A stretch of DNA of 64,000 nt from Acidisoma cellulosilyticum (GTDB taxonomy: Bacteria > Pseudomonadota > Alphaproteobacteria > Acetobacterales > Acetobacteraceae): assembly GCF_020621385.1 (NCBI RefSeq), contig NZ_JAESVA010000002.1, positions 62,001-126,000 of the forward strand. Reading direction: 5' to 3'. Under the pieces are notes generated by a model. It had not been told where the DNA came from. It saw only the letters and a list, made by a program, of their open reading frames with translations, and made no database searches. This document shows, piece after piece, positions 1-8,188 of the stretch (positions are counted from its first letter, which is position 1; each line of letters starts with the position of its first letter). The translations under genes were made by a program, and so were the position numbers.

Positions 1-2
1 CC

Positions 3-983
3 GAAGACATGGGTTTCGACTTCGCGCTCAGCATGGCGAAATGGCGCGGCTATGGCGGTCCCAGCCAGCATTGGGATGTCACGCTCGAATCCCTGACGGC
101 GATGTCGGGCCTGGCCGAAGCGACAAGCCGCATCGGCGTCTGGGGCACCGTGCATACGATGATCTTCCACCCGGCCGTGGTCGCGAAAATGGTCGCCGTC
201 ATCGACCAGATTTCCGGCGGGCGCTTCGGCCTGAACCTTGTCGCAGGCTCCAACCCGGTCGATCAGGGCCAGATGGGCCTGTGGCGCGATCTGGACCATG
301 AAGGCCGCTACGCGCTGGCGGAAGAATGGATCACTGTCGCCAAGCGGCTATGGAGCGAAGATCGCGTCGATCATGACGGCCGGTTCTTCAACCTGACCGA
401 TTGCATGTCCAATCCTAAGCCGAAAAAGGCGCCGCCGATCATCTGCGCCGGCGCTTCCGACCGTGGCTTCCGCTTCACCATCCAGAATTGCACCGGCAGC
501 TTTCTGCTCGGCAGCAATCGGGATGATTTCGTCAAGACCGCTTTGCGGGCGAAGGAACTCTCGGCCGAAATGGGCCGTGACGACTTCAAGACCTATGGTC
601 TTTTCACCATCGTTCCCGGTGAGACCGACAGGCAGGCGCAAGAACGCGTCGATTACTTCAATTCCGGCGTCGACGTCGAAGCCTTGGACAATCAGACGCG
701 CGAATACTCGTCTGACCCCAGTCTGAAGCAGAATACCATGGCGAACCGCTTCATCGCCCAGGGCGAGAGCCGTAATTCCATGTCTCCGGCGGCGATCATC
801 GGCTCGCCCGAGACGATCGCGCGCAAGCTCGCCGATATCGTCATCAACGGCAAGTTGGACGGTATCACCGTCATCGTGCCGGACTTCATCGACGACCTGA
901 AGACGATCGGCATTCCCGTGGTCGAAGGTCTGCGCGAATTTGGCGTGCAGACCAATGCCTATCAGCATCAGCACGGCGGGTAA
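3..983 (+). CDS. RutA-like LLM-class flavin-dependent monooxygenase, 5' end outside window
   Basis: The frame is open to the window edge, so the first 40 or so codons are probably missing. The visible N-terminus (FDFALSM followed by RGYGG) and the block LESLTAMSGLAEATSRI match my recollection of the pyrimidine monooxygenase RutA, a bacterial-luciferase-like FMN enzyme that opens the uracil ring. ISGGRFGLNLV and ICAGASDRG are typical of this TIM-barrel family. A RutC-like gene follows after 4 bases, then a nucleoside-type ABC importer, so an N-heterocycle such as a nucleobase is the likely substrate. RutB, D, E, F and G are absent downstream, so the exact substrate is not fixed. Family call is firm, substrate is inference. 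Confidence 0.85.
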   Translation, partial: EDMGFDFALSMAKWRGYGGPSQHWDVTLESLTAMSGLAEATSRIGVWGTVHTMIFHPAVVAKMVAVIDQISGGRFGLNLVAGSNPVDQGQMGLWRDLDHEGRYALAEEWITVAKRLWSEDRVDHDGRFFNLTDCMSNPKPKKAPPIICAGASDRGFRFTIQNCTGSFLLGSNRDDFVKTALRAKELSAEMGRDDFKTYGLFTIVPGETDRQAQERVDYFNSGVDVEALDNQTREYSSDPSLKQNTMANRFIAQGESRNSMSPAAIIGSPETIARKLADIVINGKLDGITVIVPDFIDDLKTIGIPVVEGLREFGVQTNAYQHQHGG

Positions 984-987
984 GACA

Positions 988-1380
988 ATGACCGTCATCA
1001 ACCCGCGCGGCCTGAAGCAGCAGAGCTACTATAATCACGTCAAGATCCGTCCCGGCACGCCGGTTTTTCCGACCGGTCAGGTATCCTGGGATGAGAATGG
1101 CGCGGTTGTGGGTGCTGGCGATATCGATGCCCAGGTCGCCCAGACCTACAGGAATATCGGCCTGCTGCTGGCAGGGCTCGGGGCGACGCCGGACGATATC
1201 GTCAAGACCGTGACCTATGTCACCGATCCTGGCTTCGCCCCCGCCATCCATCGCGGACGGCTGGCTTTCTTTGACGGTGTGGAGCTTCCGGCCAGCACCT
1301 TCATCCATGTCGCGGGTCTCGCGGATGCGGACCTGCTGCTCGAAATCGACCTTGTCGTCATGATTGCCGACAAGCGCTGA
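988..1380 (+). CDS. RidA/YjgF/RutC-family protein
   Basis: A 130-residue protein of the RidA (YjgF/YER057c/UK114) trimer family, starting at the ATG 4 bases after the monooxygenase stop. Archetypal RidA deaminates reactive enamines and imines with a conserved Arg in the VARLP block. Here the matching block reads HVAGLADADLLLEID, with Gly110 in place of that Arg; as I recall, RutC also has Gly there. This supports a RutC-like role on the product of the upstream flavoenzyme rather than general RidA activity. Translational linkage with the monooxygenase suggests they act in sequence. The C-terminus (LEIDLVVMIA) has the usual family pattern. Confidence 0.85.
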   Translation: MTVINPRGLKQQSYYNHVKIRPGTPVFPTGQVSWDENGAVVGAGDIDAQVAQTYRNIGLLLAGLGATPDDIVKTVTYVTDPGFAPAIHRGRLAFFDGVELPASTFIHVAGLADADLLLEIDLVVMIADKR

Positions 1381-1441
1381 CACGCCTTGGCCCCAAAGGC
1401 CTTTTCCGAAACATTCAGAGAGAAAGTGATCTCTTCGTCAG

Positions 1442-2428
1442 ATGACCTATAGCATTGATCGTCGCCGTTTCGTGGGCATGGCTCTCGGCACGGCTGTTCT
1501 TTCGGGCGCGGGCTTCGGCAGCGCGCGCGCTTTTGCCGCTGACCCGACGGAAGTCGCTGGTCTGTTCACGGGTTCCGTGACGCAGGGCAATTGGGACCCG
1601 CCGGGCTATGCCGCTTTCACGGCGATGGCGAAGAAATATAACTTCAAGCCCTCCTATGTCGATAACGCGACCTATGAGGCCGCCCCCGCCATTCTGCGCC
1701 AGATGGCCGCGCGCGGCGTGAAGATGATCATCTGCCACAGCTCCGGCTATTCGGCGGCGGTCGAGGAAGTGGCGAAGGAATATCCGAACACGCAGTTCGT
1801 CATCTACAGCTACGCGTCTGACACTGCCGGACTGAAGAACTACTCCGCTTGGTCGGTCAACTGGGATCAGTATGGCTTCGTCACCGGTGCGGCGGCCGCC
1901 GTGTCCAGCAAGGCCAAGCACATCGCCATCATTGCCGGCGAGGAAATCCCCTCCGCCAAACGCGCTGTGGAATTCACCATCAAGGGTGCGAAGTCCGTGA
2001 CGCCGGACATCAAGGTCGAGACGATCTATACCGGCTCCTTCACGGATATCGCGAAGGCCAAGGAAATCGCGACCGGCGTTATCGCGCGCGGCGTGGATGT
2101 GCTGATCCCCTCCGCCGATCTGGCCGATGTCGGCACCCAGCAGGCGGCGGAAGACAATCAGGCCTTCACGATCGGGTCCTATATGGATCAGAGCAAGGAT
2201 TACCCCGACGCGGTCGTCACCAGCACGGTGCTGAACTTCAACAAGGCCTATGACCAGATGGGCCAGTTCTTCACCGAGGGCAAACTGAACGGCACGATCT
2301 ATACGATGGATCTGTCGAATGACGGCTGGACCATGGCGACCCCCTTCCGTCATGTCGATGCCAGCGTTCAGGCGCGGATTGTCGACCTGATGAGCAAGAT
2401 CGCGAAGAACCAGATCTCGGTTGAATAG
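1442..2428 (+). CDS. BMP-family (PnrA/BmpA-like) ABC transporter substrate-binding protein
   Basis: A 328-residue periplasmic binding protein of the BMP/PnrA family, whose studied members bind nucleosides. The N-terminus carries a Tat-like signal (RRRFVG at residues 7-12, hydrophobic core, AFA-AD cleavage near residue 33), which suggests export as a folded protein. It starts 61 bases after the RidA-like gene and is followed at once by an ATPase and two permeases, which completes an importer. The signal lacks a lipobox, unlike Gram-positive BMP lipoproteins. Ligand is inferred from family and neighbours: a nucleoside, nucleobase or related heterocycle that the RutA-like enzyme then opens. Confidence 0.88.
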   Translation: MTYSIDRRRFVGMALGTAVLSGAGFGSARAFAADPTEVAGLFTGSVTQGNWDPPGYAAFTAMAKKYNFKPSYVDNATYEAAPAILRQMAARGVKMIICHSSGYSAAVEEVAKEYPNTQFVIYSYASDTAGLKNYSAWSVNWDQYGFVTGAAAAVSSKAKHIAIIAGEEIPSAKRAVEFTIKGAKSVTPDIKVETIYTGSFTDIAKAKEIATGVIARGVDVLIPSADLADVGTQQAAEDNQAFTIGSYMDQSKDYPDAVVTSTVLNFNKAYDQMGQFFTEGKLNGTIYTMDLSNDGWTMATPFRHVDASVQARIVDLMSKIAKNQISVE

Positions 2429-2437
2429 TCTTTGACC

Positions 2438-3931
2438 ATGCCGACAGACCCCTTTCTCACCCTCACAGGCATAACCAAGGCCTTCGTTCCCGGACATCCT
2501 GTCCTGGACAATGTCACGGTCACGGTCCGGCGTGGGGAAATCCACGCCATCCTGGGTGAGAACGGGGCTGGTAAAAGCACCCTGCTGAACATCCTGTTCG
2601 GCATGTATCAGCCCGATATGGGTGGCATTCTGCTGGAGGGGCGTGAGGTTATTCACCGCTCCCCGGCAGACGCTATCGCCAACCGTATCGGCATGGTGCA
2701 TCAGCATTTCAAACTGGTGCCGACCTTTACGGTCGCCGAAAATCTGCGTCTGGCCGCACCGCCCGCCATCAGGCCCAGCCTGGCCCGCAATGCCGATATT
2801 GCCAGGCTCGCTGACAGCTTCGGTCTTGCTATCGACCCGAAAGCCATCGTCTCCACCCTGCCCTTGTACCTGCAGCAGCGTGTGGAGATTCTGAAGGCGC
2901 TGATCAACCGCGCCGAGCTGATTTTGTTCGATGAGCCGACAACGATTCTGAATCCGGCCGAGATCGACGCCTTCTACAAGGTGCTGCAGCAGATCGCGGC
3001 CGAGGGAAGGGCTGTCGTCGTCGTCACCCATCACCTGAACGAAGTTACCGAACATGCGCAGCATGCCTCCGTCATCCGGCGCGGGCAGCTGATCAGCTCC
3101 GGCCCCGTCGCCGGCCGCGCGCGGGAGGATTTCGTGCGCGATATGGTGGGGCATGAGGTCGATCTGTCGGCCGCACTGGACGGCACCGGCGAAGCCCCCG
3201 GCCCTGTGCGGCTCGCCCTGCACAACGTCTCCGTCGCAGCCACGCCCTCCTCCTCCGGGTTGCGCGATACCTCGCTCACGCTGCGCGCCGGGGAGGTCGT
3301 CGGCATCGCGGGTGTGGAGGGCAACGGCCAGCGTGAGCTGTTCGAACTCGTGGCCGGCACCATCCTGCCCGACAGCGGCCGCGTGGAGGCTGGCCGTACC
3401 CATGCCGATGGCCGCCCGCGCGCCGGTCTGGTGCCGGAAGACCGCCATCAGGAAGGCCTGGTGCTTGACCTGCCGATCGCCATCAACCTGCTGCTCAACA
3501 AGATCGACGAAGCGCCCTATGCCCGCGCCGGCCGGCTGAACCATGCGGCGATTACCGCGCGAGCGGAGGAGATGCGCGCCGCGTCCGACGTGCGCAGCCG
3601 CAACGTGCATGTGACACCGCGCATTCTGTCCGGCGGCAATCAGCAGAAGATCGTGTTGGCGCGGGCCATGAACGAGGACGCCGATATCATCGCTGTCTAT
3701 CAGCCGACGCGCGGCTTGGATGTGGCGGCGAGCGAGGAAATTCTGCGGCGCCTGCGCGATGCCGCCAATGGCGGGCGCGCAGTGCTGTTCATTTCCAGCA
3801 ATCTGGATGAGATCATGCGCATCAGCGACCGCATCATCATTGTCTATGCCGGCCGTGCGGTCGGCGAATTGGACGGTCGCGCGTCCCGCGCGGAAATCGG
3901 CGCACTCATGACCGGGGGCGCGGCGCATTGA
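2438..3931 (+). CDS. Nucleoside-type ABC importer ATPase with two ABC domains
   Basis: A double-cassette ATPase of the sugar/nucleoside importer group (YufO/NupO/RbsA-like). Domain 1 has Walker A GENGAGKST at residues 40-48 and Walker B LILFDEPT. Its signature loop reads LPLYLQQR at 141-148 instead of LSxGxQQR, so both the Ser and the Gly are replaced. Domain 2 has the relaxed P-loop GVEGNGQREL usual for this group and an intact LSGGNQQK at about 397. The ATG at 2438 is preferred, although an in-frame TTG lies two codons upstream. The gene starts 9 bases after the binding protein and its stop overlaps the permease start region. It powers the importer. Confidence 0.9.
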   Translation: MPTDPFLTLTGITKAFVPGHPVLDNVTVTVRRGEIHAILGENGAGKSTLLNILFGMYQPDMGGILLEGREVIHRSPADAIANRIGMVHQHFKLVPTFTVAENLRLAAPPAIRPSLARNADIARLADSFGLAIDPKAIVSTLPLYLQQRVEILKALINRAELILFDEPTTILNPAEIDAFYKVLQQIAAEGRAVVVVTHHLNEVTEHAQHASVIRRGQLISSGPVAGRAREDFVRDMVGHEVDLSAALDGTGEAPGPVRLALHNVSVAATPSSSGLRDTSLTLRAGEVVGIAGVEGNGQRELFELVAGTILPDSGRVEAGRTHADGRPRAGLVPEDRHQEGLVLDLPIAINLLLNKIDEAPYARAGRLNHAAITARAEEMRAASDVRSRNVHVTPRILSGGNQQKIVLARAMNEDADIIAVYQPTRGLDVAASEEILRRLRDAANGGRAVLFISSNLDEIMRISDRIIIVYAGRAVGELDGRASRAEIGALMTGGAAH

Positions 3932-5007
3932 CGACCATGACCGAAACCAGGACGCGCTGGCGCGACCGCGCCGGCAGCGCGGCCCAGAAACTGAGCCAGG
4001 GCTATGCGCTGGTCGTGATCATCGCCTTCGCCGCCAGCCTCGCGGTCGGGTTGCTGATCCTCGCGGCCCTTGGCGTATCGCCCTGGCGGGCGCTTGGCGT
4101 GATGATCGGCGGGGCCTTCGGGTCCCGTATGGCGATCGGCGATACGCTGGTCTTCATGACGCCCCGGCTGATGACGGCACTGGCCGCCCTCATCGCCATT
4201 CGCTGCGGTTTCTATAACCTGGGTGCGGAGGGGCAGTTGCAACTGGGTGCGGTCGGCGCCGTGCTGCCGGCGACCATGCTGCCGCATTCCCTCGGCCTGC
4301 TGCTGCTGCCGATCTCGCTGATCTCGGGCGCCATCTTCGGTGCGCTTTGGGGGCTTATTCCGGCGGTGCTGAAGCTGTGGCGCGGTGCGAATGAAATCAT
4401 CGTCACGCTGATGATGAATTTCATCGGCATCTATTTCGTCAAATATCTGGTGGAAGGGCCGCTGCAGCCGGCGGGCTCCAACTTCAACATGTCGGCCAAG
4501 GTCGCGACCGGGGCGATGCTGCCGCTGATTCTGCCCGGCACGCGGCTGCATCTGGGCGCCGTCATCGCGGTCGTGGTCGCGGCTTTGCTATGGGTCCTGC
4601 TCTATCACAGCACCTTCGGCATCCGCCTCCGCGCCGCCGGGCTCAGTCCGCGCGCCGCGCGCCTGCAGGGGATGCCGCTGTCACGCCTGATCCTGTCCTC
4701 CATGCTCATTTCCGGCGCCATCGCGGGCCTGGGTGGCGCGATTGAGGTGCTGGGCGTGCAATACCGGCTGATCGAGGGGTTCAGCGCCGATTTCGGCTTC
4801 GACGGTCTGGCCGTCGCCCTGCTCGGCGGGCTGGAACCCTTGGGCGCGGTGATCGTCGCGCTCTATTTCGGCGCCATCAATAGCGGCACCATCGCGCTGC
4901 AAAGCGTGCTGAGCATCCCCTCCGCCATGGCGATGATCATGAGCGGTCTGCCGATCCTGTTCCTGGCCAGCATCCAGGGTTATCGGCTTGTGAAGGGGCG
5001 CCGCTGA
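3928..5007 (+). CDS. ABC importer permease, nucleoside/BMP type (subunit 1)
   Basis: A 359-residue integral membrane protein of the BPD_transp_2 family (YufP/NupP/RbsC-like). A charged N-terminal segment (TETRTRWRDR) precedes several hydrophobic helices. The conserved cytoplasmic block RAAGLSPRAARLQGMPLSRL and the GLAVALLGG motif are typical of branched-chain, sugar and nucleoside importer permeases. It may start at TTG 3928, overlapping the ATPase stop, or at ATG 3937 three codons later. It pairs with the next gene to form the heteromeric channel. The order binding protein, double ATPase, long permease, short permease is standard for BMP-type nucleoside importers. Confidence 0.9.
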   Translation: MTTMTETRTRWRDRAGSAAQKLSQGYALVVIIAFAASLAVGLLILAALGVSPWRALGVMIGGAFGSRMAIGDTLVFMTPRLMTALAALIAIRCGFYNLGAEGQLQLGAVGAVLPATMLPHSLGLLLLPISLISGAIFGALWGLIPAVLKLWRGANEIIVTLMMNFIGIYFVKYLVEGPLQPAGSNFNMSAKVATGAMLPLILPGTRLHLGAVIAVVVAALLWVLLYHSTFGIRLRAAGLSPRAARLQGMPLSRLILSSMLISGAIAGLGGAIEVLGVQYRLIEGFSADFGFDGLAVALLGGLEPLGAVIVALYFGAINSGTIALQSVLSIPSAMAMIMSGLPILFLASIQGYRLVKGRR

Positions 5008-5945
5008 TGCTCTTCGATCCCATCACCATTTCGCTGCTGCTGGCTGCCGCCGTGCGGTTGAGCGCGCCGATGCTGCTCGCCTCCCTCGGCGAACTCGTCT
5101 CCGAACGCGCGGGGGTGCTCAATATCGGGCTTGAGGGTCTGATGCTGTTCGGTGCCTTCGGCGCCGTGCTGGGCCTGCAGGAAAGCAATGACCCGCTGAT
5201 CGGCCTGCTCAGCGGTGCGCTGTGGGGCCTCGGTGCTGCTGCCATTCTGGCGCTGGCGGTGGCACTGCTGCGCGCCGACCAGATCGTCATCGGCATCGGC
5301 TTCAATATCCTGGCGCTCGGCGCCACATCGCTGCTGCGGCAGGTGGCGCTGAACCCGAGCTATAACGCGCCGTCGCTGCGTGCCGTCTCGCTCTATCGTA
5401 TTCCTGTCCTGTATCATTGGCCGATCGTGGGCCGGGCTTTCTTCATGCAAAGCCCGGTCTTCTACGGCGCGGTCCTGCTGGCCATCTTGCTCGGCCTGAT
5501 GCTGAAATACACCCGTCTGGGGCTGATCATCCGCGCGGTCGGCGAAGGCGCGGGCGCGGCTGACGCCGCCGGCGTTTCCGTCACGGTCGTGCGCTTCGGC
5601 GCCATGGCCTTCACCGGCCTCTGTGCGGGTCTCGGCGGCGGCTATCTCACCATCGTCGCCTCGGGCGGTGTCTTCGTGGATAATATGACGGCCGGGCGTG
5701 GCTATCTGGCGGTGGCTGTCGTCATCTTCAGCCGCTGGCGGCCGATCTGGATCCTGGCTGCCTCCATCCTGTTCGGCTGCGCGGATGCCTTGCAGTATCA
5801 GGGGCAGGCGATCGGCCTCTCCATCCCGCCGCCGTTGCTGCTGATGTCGCCCTTCGTGCTGGCGCTGGTCGCCTGGGTGCTGATGGGCAAAGGCAAGACC
5901 GGCCCCGGCGAAATCGGCCTTCCGTTCCTCAGAGGCCAGAAGTGA
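5007..5945 (+). CDS. ABC importer permease, nucleoside/BMP type (subunit 2)
   Basis: A 312-residue BPD_transp_2 permease (YufQ/NupQ-like), the shorter partner of the preceding protein. The ERAGVLNIGLEGLMLFGA block near residue 32 is characteristic of this subunit. The ATG overlaps the preceding TGA (TGATG), so the two permeases are probably made in equal amounts by translational coupling. The end overlaps the start of the AraC-type regulator by 4 bases, so the regulator belongs to the same transcript. Confidence 0.9.
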   Translation: MLFDPITISLLLAAAVRLSAPMLLASLGELVSERAGVLNIGLEGLMLFGAFGAVLGLQESNDPLIGLLSGALWGLGAAAILALAVALLRADQIVIGIGFNILALGATSLLRQVALNPSYNAPSLRAVSLYRIPVLYHWPIVGRAFFMQSPVFYGAVLLAILLGLMLKYTRLGLIIRAVGEGAGAADAAGVSVTVVRFGAMAFTGLCAGLGGGYLTIVASGGVFVDNMTAGRGYLAVAVVIFSRWRPIWILAASILFGCADALQYQGQAIGLSIPPPLLLMSPFVLALVAWVLMGKGKTGPGEIGLPFLRGQK

Positions 5946-6766
5946 GCGGTCTGTTAATGAGCGGCCTGGCCCTCGCAGACCTGCGCCTGTCCGATGGCGC
6001 GATGCCGCAGGCCTGGGCCGGGCATCTCGGCGGCTTCTGTCTTCTGCGCATCGGGACGGGGCAGGCAAGGCTTGAGATGGACGGCGCCCACGTCGCAGTC
6101 ATGGCCGGTGACCTCGTCTTCGGGCGCATCGGCCGGCGTCTATCGATCGCCGACAGCCATGATCTGACAGTACAGGCGGCGCTGTTTCCGCGTCAGGGCA
6201 GCGGCGCGCGTCTCGCCACCCTGCCCCTGGCCGCGCCGCTTTCGGTTCTCAGCGCCGGCATTCTGGGCGAGCTTCTGCGCGCCGCCGTGGACCGCCTTGA
6301 CCGGCTGACCGAAGCCGAGATGCGGCCTTTGGAGATTGCGCTGGCGGAGCTGGTGGCATCGGCCTTGGCCGCGAATGCCTTGGCCGCGCGCGTGCTTAAC
6401 GGTTCCGCCGGCAAGAACGCCATCGCGCTGCGGGCCATGCAGGTGATCGAGCTGCATCTGCCGGACCCCGATTTGTCACCGGCCCTGGTCGCGCACTATG
6501 CCGGTATTTCTCTGCGCTATCTGCAGCAGCTTTTCGAGGCGACGGGCGAGAATGCCAATCACCTGATCCGCCGCCGCCGGCTGGAACGCTGCTGCGACGA
6601 CCTGCGCGATCCGCTTTATGCGGACCAGTCCATCTCCGCGATCTGCTTTCGCTGGGGGTTCAATGACAGCGCCTATTTCAGCCGCATCTTCAAGGACGTC
6701 CACGGCGTCTCACCCTCGGCTTACCGCAATGCCAGGGACGGCCGCTCGCTGGGTCTAGCCGCGTAG
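5942..6766 (+). CDS. AraC-family transcriptional regulator
   Basis: A 274-residue regulator. The N-terminal 150 or so residues look like a cupin-type AraC ligand-binding domain (GTGQARLEMDG, VMAGDLVFGR). The C-terminal 100 residues hold the two helix-turn-helix units: ALVAHYAGISLRYLQQLF, then ISAICFRWGFNDSAYFSRIF and GVSPSAYRNA, which match the AraC/XylS signature. The GTG start at 5942 overlaps the permease stop, so it is made from the importer operon and probably acts as its substrate-sensing activator. I could not identify its operator, because the operon promoter lies upstream of the window. Confidence 0.88.
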   Translation: MSGLLMSGLALADLRLSDGAMPQAWAGHLGGFCLLRIGTGQARLEMDGAHVAVMAGDLVFGRIGRRLSIADSHDLTVQAALFPRQGSGARLATLPLAAPLSVLSAGILGELLRAAVDRLDRLTEAEMRPLEIALAELVASALAANALAARVLNGSAGKNAIALRAMQVIELHLPDPDLSPALVAHYAGISLRYLQQLFEATGENANHLIRRRRLERCCDDLRDPLYADQSISAICFRWGFNDSAYFSRIFKDVHGVSPSAYRNARDGRSLGLAA

Positions 6767-6774
6767 GTCCTGTG

Positions 6775-7419
6775 TCAGTCTTCCGTCATCGCTGTCGCCA
6801 CGGCTTCGGCGACGGCATCCGCGCCCGGATTGCCCTCGGATCGCAGCCCCTCGATCACGCCGGCGCGGTCAGCCTCGCTGCGGTTCTGGCTCATCTTCCA
6901 TTTGCCGGTGATCTCGGTGATCTCCAGCCGCAGGCCGACGATGGCGCGCAGCTGGCTGGCGATGAAATCCGCCGGTGCGTCCGCGACGGCCCAGGGCGCG
7001 TCGCGCCCATCCTCATGCCGTTCCGTCAGGCGACGAACGATATCCAGCAGCCCGGCCGCATCGTCGAAGAAGGAAATCCGGCCGCGCACCTGGATGGTGA
7101 CGTAGTTCCAGGTCGGCACCACCTTGCCGGTCTGCCGCTTCGTCTCATACCAGCCGGGGGAGACATAGCCGTCAGGGCCGGAGAAGATGGCCAGCGCCTC
7201 GACCGACTGGTCCGTCGTTTTCCATTGCGGATTGGCCCGCGCCACATGACCCAGCAGATGGCCCTGCCCGCCGCTATCCGACAGGTCCAGCAATAGCGGC
7301 AGGGGTGTGGCTTCCAGCCCGGCCGTGCCGAAAGTCACCAGCTGAGCCATGGGATAATCGCGGATCGCCGCATGCAGGACATCGGTCCGGTCTTCCCGGA
7401 ATTGGCGCGGCAAATACAA
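6775..7419 (-). CDS. PaiB-type FMN-binding negative transcriptional regulator family protein
   Basis: A 214-residue protein that starts MYLPRQFRE, the typical PaiB opening, followed by a split-barrel flavin-binding fold. The blocks AHVARANPQW-like (GHVARANPQW) and VPTWNYVTIQVRG are strongly conserved in PaiB/FMN_bind_2 proteins. Bacillus PaiB represses sporulation and protease genes; most proteobacterial members are of unknown function and could be flavin reductases. Start is a TTG with a GAGGA-like ribosome site. It ends 8 bases from the convergent AraC gene and lies 16 bases after the DUF779 gene, so the two minus-strand genes may share a transcript. Confidence 0.85.
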   Translation of the reverse strand: MYLPRQFREDRTDVLHAAIRDYPMAQLVTFGTAGLEATPLPLLLDLSDSGGQGHLLGHVARANPQWKTTDQSVEALAIFSGPDGYVSPGWYETKRQTGKVVPTWNYVTIQVRGRISFFDDAAGLLDIVRRLTERHEDGRDAPWAVADAPADFIASQLRAIVGLRLEITEITGKWKMSQNRSEADRAGVIEGLRSEGNPGADAVAEAVATAMTED

Positions 7420-7435
7420 GCGGATGTCCTCTCAG

Positions 7436-7804
7436 TTATACGGGCGCGAGCCCCATTACCTCATCATCGGTGAAAACGCGCGACCGCGTCAAAAACCGCA
7501 CGCCGCGACCATTCTCCAACGAGAACATGCCGCCACGACCGGCAACCACATCGATGATGATCTGGGTATGCTTCCAATAGTCGAATTGCGAGCGGCTCAT
7601 GAAAAACGGCGCGCCGCCGATTTCCCCCAGTTGCACGTCGCTATCCCCGGTCATGAAATCGCCGCGCGGATAGCACATGGGGGAAGACCCGTCGCAACAG
7701 CCGCCCGATTGGTGAAACAGAATCGGGCCGTTTTCGCCGGCCAGTGTGGCGATCAGATCAAGGGCTTCCGGCGTCGCCGTGACCCGCACAACGGATGGCT
7801 CCAT
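7436..7804 (-). CDS. DUF779 domain protein
   Basis: A 122-residue soluble protein of the DUF779 family. The diagnostic block FHQSGGCCDGSSPMCYP with three clustered cysteines lies near residues 30-46 and suggests metal or redox chemistry. DFMTGDSDVQLG and FDYWKHTQIIIDVV are also family hallmarks. DUF779 genes usually neighbour aldehyde dehydrogenases, but none is present here, so this is an orphan copy. The ATG has a clear AAGGA ribosome site. No function is established. Confidence 0.85.
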   Translation of the reverse strand: MEPSVVRVTATPEALDLIATLAGENGPILFHQSGGCCDGSSPMCYPRGDFMTGDSDVQLGEIGGAPFFMSRSQFDYWKHTQIIIDVVAGRGGMFSLENGRGVRFLTRSRVFTDDEVMGLAPV

Positions 7805-7873
7805 TGTTCCTTTTCCTTCCCGTTCTTACCGGCGGCTTATGATGCCGCCTTGGTTTTATAGGGTGAGCGACCG

Positions 7874-8188
7874 TCAGCCGCGCCAGCGGCGCGGTCTGGT
7901 GCGGCTGCCTTTCGGGCCGGACAGGCTGATCGCACCGCCGAACAGCACAAGGCCGATCGCGGTCGGCAGCAGCCAGGCCGGGCGCTGCAACAGCGGCCAG
8001 GCAAGTTCCGTCCAGGCCCAAGGCGGCAAATTATCCGTCACGAAACCCTGAAACGCGGGCATGAAACCGGGATCGGCCATGCTGATCAGGGTCTTCAGAT
8101 CCATATCAGGCGGCCAGATGCTGGCGACGGCGAAGGCCGACACCAGAAAGATGGCTGCAAGCACAGACAGGATACGGACGATGATCAC
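7874..8188 (-). CDS. Small two-helix membrane protein coupled to msrP
   Basis: A 104-residue protein with two predicted membrane helices (about residues 3-25 and 68-91), an acidic Pro-rich stretch between them (WPPDMDLKTL) and a basic tail (GSRTRPRRWRG). The GTG start overlaps the msrP stop as GTGA, so it is translationally coupled to msrP. I do not recognise the family. The usual partner at this place, MsrQ, is a six-helix haem b membrane protein of about 200 residues, which this is not. It might anchor MsrP or assist electron delivery, but that is speculation from position only. Confidence 0.65.
   Translation of the reverse strand: MIIVRILSVLAAIFLVSAFAVASIWPPDMDLKTLISMADPGFMPAFQGFVTDNLPPWAWTELAWPLLQRPAWLLPTAIGLVLFGGAISLSGPKGSRTRPRRWRG

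Noticed and set aside
1415-3928. An 837-codon open frame on the minus strand opposite the binding protein and ATPase genes
   Set aside because: It is a shadow of the GC-rich codon pattern of two clearly conserved plus-strand genes; its translation is Arg/Gly/His/Asp-rich with no domain.
7831-7857. Hairpin GGCGGC/GCCGCC followed by T-rich bases on the plus strand
   Set aside because: All genes around it run on the minus strand, where no T run follows, so it is not a convincing terminator.
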